64,000 nucleotides of DNA from Hyphomicrobiaceae bacterium. GTDB taxonomy: Bacteria; Pseudomonadota; Alphaproteobacteria; Rhizobiales; Methyloligellaceae. Where the stretch lies: assembly GCA_020637815.1 (NCBI GenBank), contig JACKJS010000001.1, positions 1,520,871-1,584,870 of the forward strand, written 5' to 3'. Shown here in pieces: positions 53,301-62,876 of this stretch. The translations under genes and the position numbers were made by a program. The notes under the pieces are model-generated. The model was not told the DNA's origin. It was given only the letters and a program-made list of their open reading frames with translations, and made no database searches. Position 1 is the stretch's first letter; every line of letters starts with the position of its first letter.

Positions 53301-53502
53301 GCCTTCTCTCCCAGAGCAAATCCTTTTCGATGCGGTTTCATCGCCGAACGGCGAACGGCTTCGGCCGTCCACGGTCCCGATCGTGAGCGCGGACTCTTAT
53401 GGTTAAGACTTTATATACGCCTGTCCCACATCATGACACCCAACGAAACCCGCCAACGATACCGGGCGCCTCACCACTCGCCCGCGAGGGACTGCATCTA
53501 CA

Positions 53503-54534
53503 ATGGCACGCCACCCATCTCCGCGACGCTCGATGGCGATATCGCTTCTAGCGACGGCCGCCGCGGCATCGCTTCTCGGGGGCTGTGGCCATTCTGGCGG
53601 GGGGCTGGCAAATACGGGACTCGGCATCTTCAACCGCAAACCCCCGGAAGTTCAAATGAGCGCGGCCGAGGCCTTCGAGGCCACTACGAAATGGGGCGCC
53701 GCCTACAACAAGGATCCGAAGAACGCCCGCAACGCCCTCGGCTACGCCGCCTCGCTTCGCGCCCTTGGCAACAACCAGCGGGCAGCCGAGGTCCTCCAGA
53801 CCGCGTATCTCGCCAATCCAAACGACGGTCAACTGGCTGCGGAACTCGGCCGGGCCGCGCTCGAAACCGGTCAAGTCGGGCTCGCCGGCAAGGCGCTCAA
53901 AACCGCCGAAGACAAGGGCATTGAAGACTGGAAGACGCTGTCGGCTCAAGGCACGCTCGCGGCCAAGGCGGGCGACCACGCCAAGGCCCAAAAATATTTC
54001 CAGGCAGCGCTGAAGAAGAAGCCGGACTCCTCGTCCGTCATCAACAATCTCGCACTGTCCTATGCGCTCGATGGCAAAGCCAAACAGGCTGAAAAGCTGC
54101 TGCGCACCGCCGCCGACAACGGACATGACGACAAGCGCCTGCGCCAGAACCTCGCGCTCGTGCTTGGCGTGCAGGGCAAGTACGACGAAGCCCGCGAGGT
54201 GGCCGCGGTCGATGTAGGCGAGAGTCAGGCGAAGAAGAGCATGGCGTACCTGAAGAACATGCTGTCGAATTCAACCGCCGTTGCCTCCGCCGAGCCGCAA
54301 ACGCCATCGCGCGATGACGGCGACTGGTCGCCATTCGGACCGAGCGTCGCCAGCGCGCCGGCGGCGCCCGTCGTCACCGCCGCCGCGAAACCACAAACAC
54401 GGCAGGTTCCGATCGTTCGAATGGTGAGGCCCGTCGACGAAATCGTCTCCGAACCGCCGAAGGTGGCACAGGCCACGCCCGTTACGCCCGGAATGTCGAC
54501 GTTCGCCAAGAGCTCACCGGCGACCGCGCGCTAA
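53503..54534 (+). CDS. TadD-like TPR lipoprotein
   Basis: A 343-residue protein with a signal peptide ending in lipobox LLGGC, so a lipoprotein. Residues ~50-250 are tetratricopeptide repeats (AEVLQTAYLANPNDGQLAAELG, AQKYFQAALKKKPDSSSVINNLALSYALDG). The C-terminal ~90 residues are Ala/Pro-rich. TadD-type proteins are pilotins or assembly factors for the Flp pilus secretin. It faces the tad/cpa operon, whose tadC ends 157 bases away. A TTAACCAT-type CtrA motif (53399-53406, reverse strand) lies ~95 bases before the start. Confidence 0.82.
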   Translation: MARHPSPRRSMAISLLATAAAASLLGGCGHSGGGLANTGLGIFNRKPPEVQMSAAEAFEATTKWGAAYNKDPKNARNALGYAASLRALGNNQRAAEVLQTAYLANPNDGQLAAELGRAALETGQVGLAGKALKTAEDKGIEDWKTLSAQGTLAAKAGDHAKAQKYFQAALKKKPDSSSVINNLALSYALDGKAKQAEKLLRTAADNGHDDKRLRQNLALVLGVQGKYDEAREVAAVDVGESQAKKSMAYLKNMLSNSTAVASAEPQTPSRDDGDWSPFGPSVASAPAAPVVTAAAKPQTRQVPIVRMVRPVDEIVSEPPKVAQATPVTPGMSTFAKSSPATAR

Positions 54535-54577
54535 TTTGGGAGGCATTCGCCTTCTTGGCACTTTGAGGGAACGAGGG

Positions 54578-54605
54578 AGGCGTCCATTTCGGGGCGCCTT
54601 TCTTG
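54578..54605 (+). terminator. Hairpin after the TadD-like gene
   Basis: AGGCGTCC/GGGCGCCT stem of eight pairs including one G-T, a six-base loop, then TTTCTTG. It lies in the 157-base gap between the convergent TadD and TadC genes and may end the TadD transcript. Confidence 0.6.
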
Positions 54606-54691
54606 TCGCTTGTCGGGTTTGGTAAGTTCGCGCGATTGTTGACCGCGCCCACCGGCAAGCAGGCTGGGATACATGATCGCCGCTTGTGTGA

Positions 54692-55672
54692 TCAGCCGCC
54701 GAAGTTCTGCATCACCTGGATACCGGCCGGTCCGAGAATGACGACGAACAAGACCGGCAGAAAGAACAAAATCATCGGTACGGTGAGCTTCGGGGGCAAC
54801 GCCGCCGCCTTCTTCTCGGCTTCGGACATGCGCATGTCCCGGCTTTCCCGCGCGAGAACGCGCAACGCCTCGCTGATCGCCGTACCGTACCGTTCCGCTT
54901 GGATCAGGCTCGTGCCGACGGCTCTCACGGACGGCAGTCCCGTCCGCTTTCCCAAGTTCTCGTAGGCCTGCCGGCGCTCCGGTAGATAGGACAACTCGGC
55001 CGTGGTCAGGCTGAACTCCTCCGCCAATTCGAGCGACCGGGGACCGATCTCGCCCGCTACTTTGTTCATCGCTGCTTCGACGGACATACCGGCTTGCACG
55101 CAGATCAGAAGAAGGTCTAGCGAGTCCGGGAAAACGCGCGTGATCGATTTCTGTCGGCGTTGGATCAGGTTCGAAATGAAGATGTCCGGAAAGTAGAAAC
55201 CGAGATAGGCCCCACCAATCGAAAGTCCAACCTTGGCAATGGGCGGCAAATGGAAGCCGTTCACAAAGAACAGATAGACAAAGACCACGGCGAACCCCAC
55301 CAAGGGCAGCGCGGCGCGGAAAAACAGAAATGCAACGATTGGCGCCTGCCCCCGGAAACCGGCCATCTTCAACCGGTCGCGCATCGCGTCCGTTTCGAGA
55401 GCCTTGCTGAGATTCAAGTTCTCAACGACTTGCTTCATGAAGCTCTTCGGCTCTTTGCGCAGTCGCGCCTGGCGCTGCTGGTCCGCGAGCGCAGCGGCGC
55501 GCTCGGCACGCAACCTGTCTCGCTCGCTAGCCACGTATTTCATGCGGGCGCCGAACCGATCCGCGGCAAAGAACGGCATGATCAGCGAAGCGACGGTGGC
55601 GAACGCCGCCACGGCCGTGAGAATCACGACCATGATTTGGGGATCGGTCAGAGTGTCAATGATTGCCGACAT
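54692..55672 (-). CDS. tadC: Tad pilus inner-membrane platform protein TadC
   Basis: A 326-residue type II secretion F-domain membrane protein: helix near ~12-33, basic cytoplasmic stretch, two helices ~105-150, the T2SSF domain (DSLDLLLICVQAGMSVEAAM, SLIQAERYGTAISEALRVLA) and a C-terminal helix. The start MSAIIDTLTDP at 55672 is preferred because the longer open frame runs into tadB. It is the last gene of the cpa operon, 14 bases after tadB. Confidence 0.92.
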   Translation of the reverse strand: MSAIIDTLTDPQIMVVILTAVAAFATVASLIMPFFAADRFGARMKYVASERDRLRAERAAALADQQRQARLRKEPKSFMKQVVENLNLSKALETDAMRDRLKMAGFRGQAPIVAFLFFRAALPLVGFAVVFVYLFFVNGFHLPPIAKVGLSIGGAYLGFYFPDIFISNLIQRRQKSITRVFPDSLDLLLICVQAGMSVEAAMNKVAGEIGPRSLELAEEFSLTTAELSYLPERRQAYENLGKRTGLPSVRAVGTSLIQAERYGTAISEALRVLARESRDMRMSEAEKKAAALPPKLTVPMILFFLPVLFVVILGPAGIQVMQNFGG

Positions 55673-55686
55673 CGCTCTTCCAGCCG

Positions 55687-56712
55687 CTAGATGTTGAAAT
55701 TGATCATCTTGCGCATGACCAAAATGCCGATCAGCATCCATGTGCCTCCGGCAACCAACATGAACTGCCCAATCTTTTCTTCCCATAGAAGAGAGATGTA
55801 GTCGGGCGAGATGAAATAGACCGCAGTGCCCACAAGCGGCGGCAACGCGCCGATGATCATCGCCGATGCCTTGGCCTCGGCACTTAGAGCCTTAACTTTC
55901 GCCTGCATGCGATACCGGTCGCGCAAGACACCGGAAAGGTTCGACAGGGCTTCAGCCAGATTGCCGCCGGTCTGGGCCTGAATCGCGATGACGATGGAGA
56001 AGAAGCTCACTTCCTGCAAAGGCACCCGCTCGTATAGGCGCATGAAGGCTTTGGATAGCGGAATGCCGATCCTCTGCTGTTCGACCAGCTCGACGAACTC
56101 GCTCCTGACGGGCTCCGGCGCCTCCGTGGCGATGATCTCCATACAATCCGCCAGTGGTAAACCAGACCGAATACCCCGGACGATAATGTCGATGGCGTTT
56201 GCGAATTCGGTCACGAACTTTGCCTGCCGTGACCGAATGCGGCGTCCCAGCAGCCAACGCGGCAAGCCCACGCCGCAGACGATCATGCCGAGCAGCGAAA
56301 TGAAGGGGGAAAAGCCAGATACCAGAAAGAGCAACCCGCCGGTAAGCCCCAGAACGACGCAGAAGATGTAGTAACTCTGAGGCTTGACGTTCAATCCCGC
56401 CTGCATGAGCTTCGTCCGCAATGTGACGCGCTTTTGCCGTCTCTGTTTCGCTTCGATTTCCTTGAGCGTGTCCTGCACCTGCCGGCGTCTGGTCTGGAGC
56501 TGCTGCGGCGTGCCCGTACGCTTCTGCGCCGGCTTGTGACCTTGCGCGGCCACCTCGACGCGCTTGCTGACCTTTCTCTCTCCGCTGAAATATGGAACGA
56601 CGAGAACGTAGACCACGCCGCCCACGGCGAGCGCGGCCAGAGCTATCGCTGAGAACTGAATCAGATCAGGCGGTAGCAAACTTCTCTCCCAAGGGACGGC
56701 CGTGCTCGTCAT
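55687..56712 (-). CDS. tadB: Tad pilus inner-membrane platform protein TadB
   Basis: A 341-residue paralogue of TadC with an N-terminal helix (~20-42), a basic linker, helices at ~115-155, the T2SSF domain (AIDIIVRGIRSGLPLADCMEII, AIQAQTGGNLAEALSNLSGVL) and C-terminal helices. It forms the pilus assembly platform with TadC and the ATPase CpaF. The ATG at 56712 overlaps cpaF by 47 bases; TTG at 56679 (LLPPDLIQF), overlapping cpaF by 14 bases and preceded by GGGAGA, is a good alternative. Confidence 0.9.
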   Translation of the reverse strand: MTSTAVPWERSLLPPDLIQFSAIALAALAVGGVVYVLVVPYFSGERKVSKRVEVAAQGHKPAQKRTGTPQQLQTRRRQVQDTLKEIEAKQRRQKRVTLRTKLMQAGLNVKPQSYYIFCVVLGLTGGLLFLVSGFSPFISLLGMIVCGVGLPRWLLGRRIRSRQAKFVTEFANAIDIIVRGIRSGLPLADCMEIIATEAPEPVRSEFVELVEQQRIGIPLSKAFMRLYERVPLQEVSFFSIVIAIQAQTGGNLAEALSNLSGVLRDRYRMQAKVKALSAEAKASAMIIGALPPLVGTAVYFISPDYISLLWEEKIGQFMLVAGGTWMLIGILVMRKMINFNI

Positions 56713-58201
56713 TGACCTCGGCCGAGGCCAAACAGTCGGTCAGCCGTTTGTCTTCGCCGAAGTAGCGGGCTTTCTCGTAGAAGTAGGGCCTAGCGATGCC
56801 CGTGGAGCGATGGCGGCCGACGATGCGGCCGTTCGCGTCTTCTCCGACGAGGTCGTAGATGAAGAGATCCTGCAAGGTGACGATTTCACCCTCGAGGCCG
56901 ACAACCTCAGTGATATGGGTGATCTTGCGGCTGCCGTCGCGCATTCTCGAAGCTTGAACGATGATGTCGACGGACGAGGTGATCATCTCCCGAATGGTGC
57001 GGGCCGGAAGACTAAATCCACCCATGAGGATCATGCTCTCCAAACGGCTGAGGCATTCGCGGGGACTATTGGAGTGCAACGTTCCCATAGATCCGTCGTG
57101 CCCCGTATTCATGGCCTGCAGAAGGTCGAAGGCTTCGGGGCCACGCACCTCGCCGACGACGATGCGGTCGGGACGCATACGCAGGCAGTTCTTGACGAGA
57201 TCGCGCATCGTGATCTCGCCTTCGCCTTCTAGGTTCGGTGGTCTTGTTTCCAACCGAACAACGTGCGGCTGCTGTAGTTGCAGTTCCGCGGAGTCCTCGC
57301 AGGTGATTACGCGCTCGCCTTGCTCGATATAGGCCGTCAGACAGTTCAGGAGGGTTGTCTTACCGGAACCGGTTCCACCCGAGATGATGACGTTGCAGCG
57401 AACGCGGCCGATAATCGAAAGAAGCATGCGCCCCTCGGGGCTGATCGAACCGAACCGTTCCAGCTGTTCGAGGGTCAACCTGTCCTTCTTGAACTTGCGG
57501 ATCGTGAGCGCAGGTCCGTCGATCGAGAGCGGCGGCGCAATGACGTTGACGCGGCTGCCGTCGGGAAGCCGCGCGTCGCAGATCGGACTCGATTCGTCGA
57601 CGCGGCGGCCGACCTGGCTGACAATGCGTTGGCAGATATTCATTAGCTGCGCATTGCTGGCGAAGCGGACGGGCGCGGCCTCGACTTTGCCGCCCACTTC
57701 GATATAGGTCGTTTCGGCACCGTTGATCATGATATCGGCGATGTCGTCGCGCACCAGCAGCGGCTCAAGCGGGCCATAGCCGAGCACGTCGTTGCAAATG
57801 TCCTCGAGCAGCTCCTCCTGCTCGGCGATGGACATCACCACGTTTTTGATCGCGACGATTTCGCCGACGATGTCGCGAATTTCCTCCCGCGCAGCCTCGG
57901 CATCCAGCTTGGACAACTGGGTGAGGTCGATCGTGTCGATCAGCGCGTTGAAGACCGTCGTCTTGACGTCGTAATACTCTTCCGAACGCACCCTTTCGGA
58001 GCTCTTTCGTACGGCCGGATGCGGCGAAACGGGTGCCGGCGGCGCTTCGGCCGGCGCACTCGCGACCGCGCGAGGAGTCTGGCTTCGCTCTGCGGCCTCG
58101 GCTGCCTCTGGACGAGCGGGAACCGGAGCAGCCGGTTCTGGGACTGTTGGCTGCGGTTGGAGAGCCGCTTCGGGCGAGGCGCTGTTTCGTTTTCCAAACA
58201 T
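56666..58201 (-). CDS. cpaF: Tad/Cpa pilus ATPase CpaF (TadA)
   Basis: A 511-residue secretion ATPase of the VirB11/PilT superfamily that drives extension and probably retraction of the Flp pilus. The N-terminal ~80 residues are Pro/Ala-rich linker. Then come the N domain and the ATPase domain with Walker A GGTGSGKTT, Asp box CEDSAELQLQQPHVVRLETR, Walker B region RIVVGEVRGPEA and His box TGHDGSMGTLHSNS. It sits between cpaE and tadB. Confidence 0.95.
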   Translation of the reverse strand: MFGKRNSASPEAALQPQPTVPEPAAPVPARPEAAEAAERSQTPRAVASAPAEAPPAPVSPHPAVRKSSERVRSEEYYDVKTTVFNALIDTIDLTQLSKLDAEAAREEIRDIVGEIVAIKNVVMSIAEQEELLEDICNDVLGYGPLEPLLVRDDIADIMINGAETTYIEVGGKVEAAPVRFASNAQLMNICQRIVSQVGRRVDESSPICDARLPDGSRVNVIAPPLSIDGPALTIRKFKKDRLTLEQLERFGSISPEGRMLLSIIGRVRCNVIISGGTGSGKTTLLNCLTAYIEQGERVITCEDSAELQLQQPHVVRLETRPPNLEGEGEITMRDLVKNCLRMRPDRIVVGEVRGPEAFDLLQAMNTGHDGSMGTLHSNSPRECLSRLESMILMGGFSLPARTIREMITSSVDIIVQASRMRDGSRKITHITEVVGLEGEIVTLQDLFIYDLVGEDANGRIVGRHRSTGIARPYFYEKARYFGEDKRLTDCLASAEVNDEHGRPLGEKFATA

Positions 58202-58210
58202 CTCGTCTCG

Positions 58211-59497
58211 TTAGCCGCGCGCTTTCATGAGTTTCAGACGTTCGATCAGCGGGGACAGTAGCGACGTTGCCTCGGACTTGTGCTCGATCCTGTCCGTGAG
58301 AAGGCTCGCCAACCCGCGAAATGCGTCGGCGGCTTTCGACTTGGCCGAAACTTCCTCGATCATCTGACCGTTATTGGAGGCGGTTCCAAAAAGCTGAGCA
58401 TCGAACTCAATGACCACGCGTGGCTCGAGTTCGATCGCCTGCCCGAAATCCTTCACTGGGATTTCGGGACGCTTCGGCACGCCGACTTGATTGAGCACGA
58501 GCATTGGTGGGCGGTCATTGGGGCGTGCCGCCTTCAGCTGATCGGCAAGGTTCTTTGTATTCCGCAGGCTGGCGAGATCCGGCATGGCGGTCATGACGAC
58601 ATGATCGGCCTTGAGCACGACTTCCTTGACCCAGCCCGTCCATAGATGCGGAACATCGATCGCAACCCAAGGAACGCTCTGGCGGACGATGTCGAGTACG
58701 GTTTCGCATGCATTGGTATCGACGTCGTACGGCCGATCGAGTGCGGTGGGCGCCGCGAACAGGCTCAAACGCTCGGAGCAACGCGACAGCAATCGGTCGA
58801 GAAGAACCTCGTCCAATCGCTCCGGGGCCGCCAGAGCGTCGCCGATACCTTGAAGCGGGTCCTGATTGAAATCGAGCCCCGCCGTCCCGAAGGGAAGATC
58901 CATATCGGCGATGACCACATCGCTTTCGACAACGTTGGCGATCGCAAAGGCGGTGTTATGGCAGATGGTGCTCGACCCCGCCCCGCCTTTCGTCCCGACA
59001 AAAGCGATCGTCTGCCCGACCGGACCGGTCGCCGGATCGGAATAGATCGAGCCGATGCTTTCGATCATTTGCGCAACGGTCATGGGTGCGACGACATACT
59101 CGCTCACGCCCCGGCGAATGAGTTCGCGATAAAGCAGAACGTCGTTCAAATGACCGATCGCGATCACTTTCGTCCCGGAATCGCAAACGTCCGCAAGGCG
59201 CTCGAGGTCGTCGAGCATTTCGGCGCGCCCCAGAAGCGATTCGATGACAATGAGATTGGGTGTCGAAGCGTTGCGATAATAGGCGATGGCTGCCTCGACG
59301 CCACCCATCTGCACCGTGATGTAGGCTTTGGAGAGACGCCTGTCCTCCGAGGCCTTCTGGATGACGACGGCCGTGTTCTGGTCCTCGCAGAACGCTTGTA
59401 TATTGACGCGCGGGATTGGCCGCGCGCGCGGTTCCTCGGGCAAATCCCGGCCCTGCTTCGGTTCGGCATCGAGCGAGTATGCAACGTTGCTGCTCAT
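58211..59497 (-). CDS. cpaE: Pilus localisation ATPase CpaE (TadZ)
   Basis: A 428-residue protein. The N-terminal ~140 residues form an atypical receiver-like domain; from ~165 it is a MinD/ParA-like ATPase with deviant Walker A FVGTKGGAGSST and the VVIADMDLPFGTAG segment. It places the Tad machine at a cell pole. It is 5 bases downstream of cpaD in the operon. Confidence 0.93.
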   Translation of the reverse strand: MSSNVAYSLDAEPKQGRDLPEEPRARPIPRVNIQAFCEDQNTAVVIQKASEDRRLSKAYITVQMGGVEAAIAYYRNASTPNLIVIESLLGRAEMLDDLERLADVCDSGTKVIAIGHLNDVLLYRELIRRGVSEYVVAPMTVAQMIESIGSIYSDPATGPVGQTIAFVGTKGGAGSSTICHNTAFAIANVVESDVVIADMDLPFGTAGLDFNQDPLQGIGDALAAPERLDEVLLDRLLSRCSERLSLFAAPTALDRPYDVDTNACETVLDIVRQSVPWVAIDVPHLWTGWVKEVVLKADHVVMTAMPDLASLRNTKNLADQLKAARPNDRPPMLVLNQVGVPKRPEIPVKDFGQAIELEPRVVIEFDAQLFGTASNNGQMIEEVSAKSKAADAFRGLASLLTDRIEHKSEATSLLSPLIERLKLMKARG

Positions 59498-59502
59498 CCC
59501 GA

Positions 59503-60264
59503 TCAGTTTCCTCCGACGGTGGACTCGCTGGTGAGCGCGCGCTCAGGCAGCGGTTTGTTCTGGGGCGCCCATTTCGCGCCTGTCGGCTCGCCCTTGACGT
59601 ATTTCTTCCAAACCGTGTCGCGGCGTTCGCCCGGCCGTGGCGCCTCGGGCCTCGGCGAAAGAAGGTCCTGGGGATCGGCAATCATGGCCGCCAAATTCCT
59701 TTGCGTGGCGCACCCCATGTTGGGCGATGGAAGGTTAGCCGGGTCGCGCGCCAGATTCTCCGACCAGTCCGGGCAGTCCGGCCCCTTGGCGCGATACTCC
59801 ATATAGGACAGGCGCACCGGCGCCGACGGATCGTGTCTCGCGTAGTACGGCTGAACGCGCACATCGCGCGGACTGACTCCGGCTTGCCGCATGGCGTGAC
59901 GAATGTCCGCGTAAACGCGCTTGGCCGCCGCCTGGTTGGCGCTGCCCGACGGCGTCCTCACCACCAAGCCGCTGGTTCCGCGTTCCTGATAGCCCGCCAG
60001 GTAGCCGTAGAGCTGGTTCCACTGCGCACCCGTCAAACCGCGCGCGCTGCGCGAAACCGGAATATCGAACATTGACTCGCCCTGGCCGACTTGGATCGGA
60101 TGGCGCTCGGTGGGATCGGACAGAGTGAAAGGCGCCTCCATACGCGGGCCTTGCGCGCAGCCGCTCGTCGAGATGGCCAAGGCCGGGCCAACCACGATCA
60201 AGGCAGCGAGCAAGAGGCGCCTGTGCCGTGTCGGGACCCGCATGTCTCGAGCAGTTGGTCTCAT
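59503..60264 (-). CDS. cpaD: Pilus assembly lipoprotein CpaD
   Basis: A 253-residue protein with a signal peptide and lipobox-like STSGC, so probably outer-membrane anchored. The central GLTGAQWNQLYGYLAGYQERG and the C-terminal CPDWSENLARDPANLPSPNMGCATQRNLAAMIADPQDL (shown in part of each) match the CpaD signature. MRPTARDM at 60264 is chosen for GAGGAA 5 bases upstream; ATG 60243 is possible. It works with the CpaC secretin. Confidence 0.88.
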   Translation of the reverse strand: MRPTARDMRVPTRHRRLLLAALIVVGPALAISTSGCAQGPRMEAPFTLSDPTERHPIQVGQGESMFDIPVSRSARGLTGAQWNQLYGYLAGYQERGTSGLVVRTPSGSANQAAAKRVYADIRHAMRQAGVSPRDVRVQPYYARHDPSAPVRLSYMEYRAKGPDCPDWSENLARDPANLPSPNMGCATQRNLAAMIADPQDLLSPRPEAPRPGERRDTVWKKYVKGEPTGAKWAPQNKPLPERALTSESTVGGN

Positions 60265-60280
60265 CTGATTTCCTCTTCCC

Positions 60281-61846
60281 CTACTCGACGATGAAGCCGA
60301 CGTCGCCCGTGTAATTGCCGACAGGCGCCCGCTCGGGATCGCGTCCATAAATTCTGTTCATTTGACCCAAGAGGTCGCTGTTCACGTCCGATGCCCAGGC
60401 GAAGCCGTCGTCCGGCCGGGCCAATTGCTGCCGCGCAGCCGGTTTGACGACGTAGGGCGTGACGAGAACGACGAGCTCGGTTTCTTTCTTCTGGAAGTCG
60501 CGGCTGCGGAACAACGTCCCAAGGACAGGCAGACTCTTCAGGCCTGGATAGCCGCTGATCGCCTGGCGCGATTGATCGGAGAGCAAGCCAGCGATCACGA
60601 TGGACCCGCCGCTCGGCAACTCGACCGCCGTTTCGGCGCGCCGCACCTTCAAGGCCGGAATGGAGATGTTCCGGAGCACAACCGCGCCTTCGGTCGAGAG
60701 CTCGCTGACCTCGGTGGAGATCTTTAGACTGATCAAGCCTTCCGACATGACGACGGGCGTGAAGGACAAGCCGATGCCGAACTTCTTGAACTCGACCGTG
60801 ATCTGATCGAGCTGTTGCGCAACCGGTATCGGAAATTCGCCACCGGCGAGGAAATTGGCGGTTTCGCCGGAGATAGCGGTGAGGTTCGGCTCGGCCAGCG
60901 TATGGATCAGACCGTTCTGCTCAAGCGCGCGCAGAACGGCGTCTACATGACTGGTTCCGGACGACCACCCGGCACCGGCAAGGGCCGCGCCAGGTCTGCT
61001 ATCGACGAGACCGGGAAGACCGCCGGCACCCAGCAGTCCGCCCGCTGCCGCGCCGACGGCGCCGTTGATTGGATACGGCAAGGCCGAAAGCGCCGCGAAG
61101 CCGAAATTGCCAGAGTTGACGAGCGCGGCCAGGTCGACGCCCAGCTGCTTGACGACGTTGCGCTCCATCTCCACCACGGAGACCTTGAGCAGAACCTGCT
61201 CGCGCCCCTCGACGGTGATCATGTTGATGACCCGGTTGGACCCCTCGTCTCCGCCCGTTGCGCCGGACCCGCTATTGTTGATCGTGATCGCCGCACCGCC
61301 GCCGGCCGCCGAATTGCTGGTCGGCGACGCACCGGAGTCCAGGAAGCTGTTCACGATTTCGCTCGCGCGCGTAGCATCGATCGGCGTCGGCACGCTGCCC
61401 GTCAGGACGACGTTCTGTCCGACCGTCTCCACGTGAACGCGCGATCCGGGAATGAGGCGTGCGATCAGATTCTCCAGCGCTCCGAGATCGCGCTCGATCG
61501 TCACTTCGAGGACCGCGACTTGGTTGCCGGCATTGTCGATGAAGAGAATGTTGGCTTCGCCGAGATTCTTGCCGATGAGATAGGCCCGGGTCGCGCTCTG
61601 CATAACCGCGTCGATTTGATCCGGGTTTGACACCATGACCTCGCGAACCGCCCGCGGCAGTTCGACGATCATCGACTTGTTGAGTCCGAGCTTGATCTGG
61701 CGCACCTGACCGTCGCCGACCCGGAGCAAGGACTGGTGATAGACCTGAGCATATCCCGCGATTGGCGCGACCGTGACGGCCGCCACGGCGAGTGCGGCCG
61801 CCACGGCGATAGGCGCCAATAGGGATGCAAGACGAGAATGACGCAT
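60281..61846 (-). CDS. cpaC: Outer-membrane secretin CpaC (RcpA)
   Basis: A 521-residue secretin with signal peptide. The N-terminal pilus-assembly N domain (LGLNKSMIVELPRAVREVMVSNP) is followed by a BON-like/N1 region and the secretin domain (TLAEPNLTAISGETANFLAGGEFPIPVAQ; VRRAETAVELPSGGSIVIAGLLSD). It forms the outer-membrane pore through which the pilus passes. A Gly/Ser/Asn-rich loop near residue ~190-215 is the usual variable insert. Confidence 0.94.
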   Translation of the reverse strand: MRHSRLASLLAPIAVAAALAVAAVTVAPIAGYAQVYHQSLLRVGDGQVRQIKLGLNKSMIVELPRAVREVMVSNPDQIDAVMQSATRAYLIGKNLGEANILFIDNAGNQVAVLEVTIERDLGALENLIARLIPGSRVHVETVGQNVVLTGSVPTPIDATRASEIVNSFLDSGASPTSNSAAGGGAAITINNSGSGATGGDEGSNRVINMITVEGREQVLLKVSVVEMERNVVKQLGVDLAALVNSGNFGFAALSALPYPINGAVGAAAGGLLGAGGLPGLVDSRPGAALAGAGWSSGTSHVDAVLRALEQNGLIHTLAEPNLTAISGETANFLAGGEFPIPVAQQLDQITVEFKKFGIGLSFTPVVMSEGLISLKISTEVSELSTEGAVVLRNISIPALKVRRAETAVELPSGGSIVIAGLLSDQSRQAISGYPGLKSLPVLGTLFRSRDFQKKETELVVLVTPYVVKPAARQQLARPDDGFAWASDVNSDLLGQMNRIYGRDPERAPVGNYTGDVGFIVE

Positions 61847-61884
61847 CTATGTGCCTTTTCTTTTCTTATGAGTCATTCGCTTGC

Positions 61885-62673
61885 TCAATTGACCCCGAAG
61901 GCGTGCGAGGGCACGCCGTATTTCAGAAGCTTGACCGTGCTGGAGCCGTCGTCGCCGATCGTGATAGTCGCCTCGTTGTCCGCCTGTGCATCCGACAGAC
62001 TGCGGAGTGACAGGGAAATTTCGCCGATCGACTGCGCGAGCGTCAGAACTTCCGCTTGACGCGGCGTTAGTTCGAGCGTCGCCGTCTTGCCTGCGACGAC
62101 TTTTTCGCCGTCGCTATTCTCCAGTGCCTGACCGATCGCGAGGACGCGAACGTTGCGAAGGACGGCTTCGCTGACGGTCTCTTCCTTCCGGCCGACTTGC
62201 CGCTTGTGGGACAAGATCACGTCGACCCGGTCGTTCGGGAGGATGAACCCGCCGGCTGCGGTCTCCTCCCGGATCGGCGTCGACACGGCACGCATACCGC
62301 GCGGCAGGATGGCCGCCATGACTCCGCCCTCGGAAATCTTGATGAGCTTCTGATCCTTGATCGGCTCGCCGGAAATGAATGGCGCCCGCGCCACCGCGCC
62401 GGAAAGCTCCGACGGCGCATCGGGCTGGGAACTCTTCGTGATCAGTCCCGGCGTGATCCCTTCAACGGGCCATTGCTGCCACTTGAAATCGTTCGCACGG
62501 ACGCTATCGCCGAGATTGATATCCTTCGCGGCGACGAGCACGTCGGTGGCTCCCACGGTTTTCTCAACCTGCTTCACCTCGGGGGGGCGCGAGACGATGG
62601 AATTTGCCATCCAGGCAGCGGTCAACGCCGCCGTTGCAGCGATCGCGAGGACGACAACCCTACCTCTTTTCAT
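61885..62673 (-). CDS. cpaB: Pilus assembly protein CpaB (RcpC), SAF domain
   Basis: A 262-residue protein with one N-terminal membrane helix (~6-27), then an SAF domain (TDVLVAAKDINLGDSVRANDFKWQQWP) and the RcpC C-terminal domain (VDVILSHKRQVG...EAVLRNVRVLAIGQ). It links the inner-membrane platform with the secretin, possibly by touching peptidoglycan. It appears to be the first gene of cpaB-C-D-E-F-tadBC. Confidence 0.93.
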   Translation of the reverse strand: MKRGRVVVLAIAATAALTAAWMANSIVSRPPEVKQVEKTVGATDVLVAAKDINLGDSVRANDFKWQQWPVEGITPGLITKSSQPDAPSELSGAVARAPFISGEPIKDQKLIKISEGGVMAAILPRGMRAVSTPIREETAAGGFILPNDRVDVILSHKRQVGRKEETVSEAVLRNVRVLAIGQALENSDGEKVVAGKTATLELTPRQAEVLTLAQSIGEISLSLRSLSDAQADNEATITIGDDGSSTVKLLKYGVPSHAFGVN

Positions 62674-62740
62674 CCCAGACTCTCCCCTGAAGGCGCCAGA
62701 AACTCGGCGCCGATCAAGGCTGACTTTGCTCCAGCAAACC

Positions 62741-62755
62741 TCAACGCGAAGTTAA
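62741..62755 (-). promoter_or_regulatory. CtrA-like site upstream of cpaB
   Basis: The reverse strand reads TTAA-CTTCGCG-TTGA, matching the CtrA consensus TTAA-N7-TTAA in seven of eight positions, 68-82 bases before the cpaB start. CtrA controls pilus genes in Caulobacter and related bacteria, so cell-cycle control is plausible. Chance matches to this short motif are common. Confidence 0.35.
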
Positions 62756-62876
62756 TGGCTGTGCCAATTCCGGCCGCGCCCCGGCGGACATGGCACGGGC
62801 GCAACGGTACGTTCCGGCACCGGACGGCCGGTGCTGGAGGCTGATAGAGTGTCTGTGAAAGGACTCGTGAGAGGCG

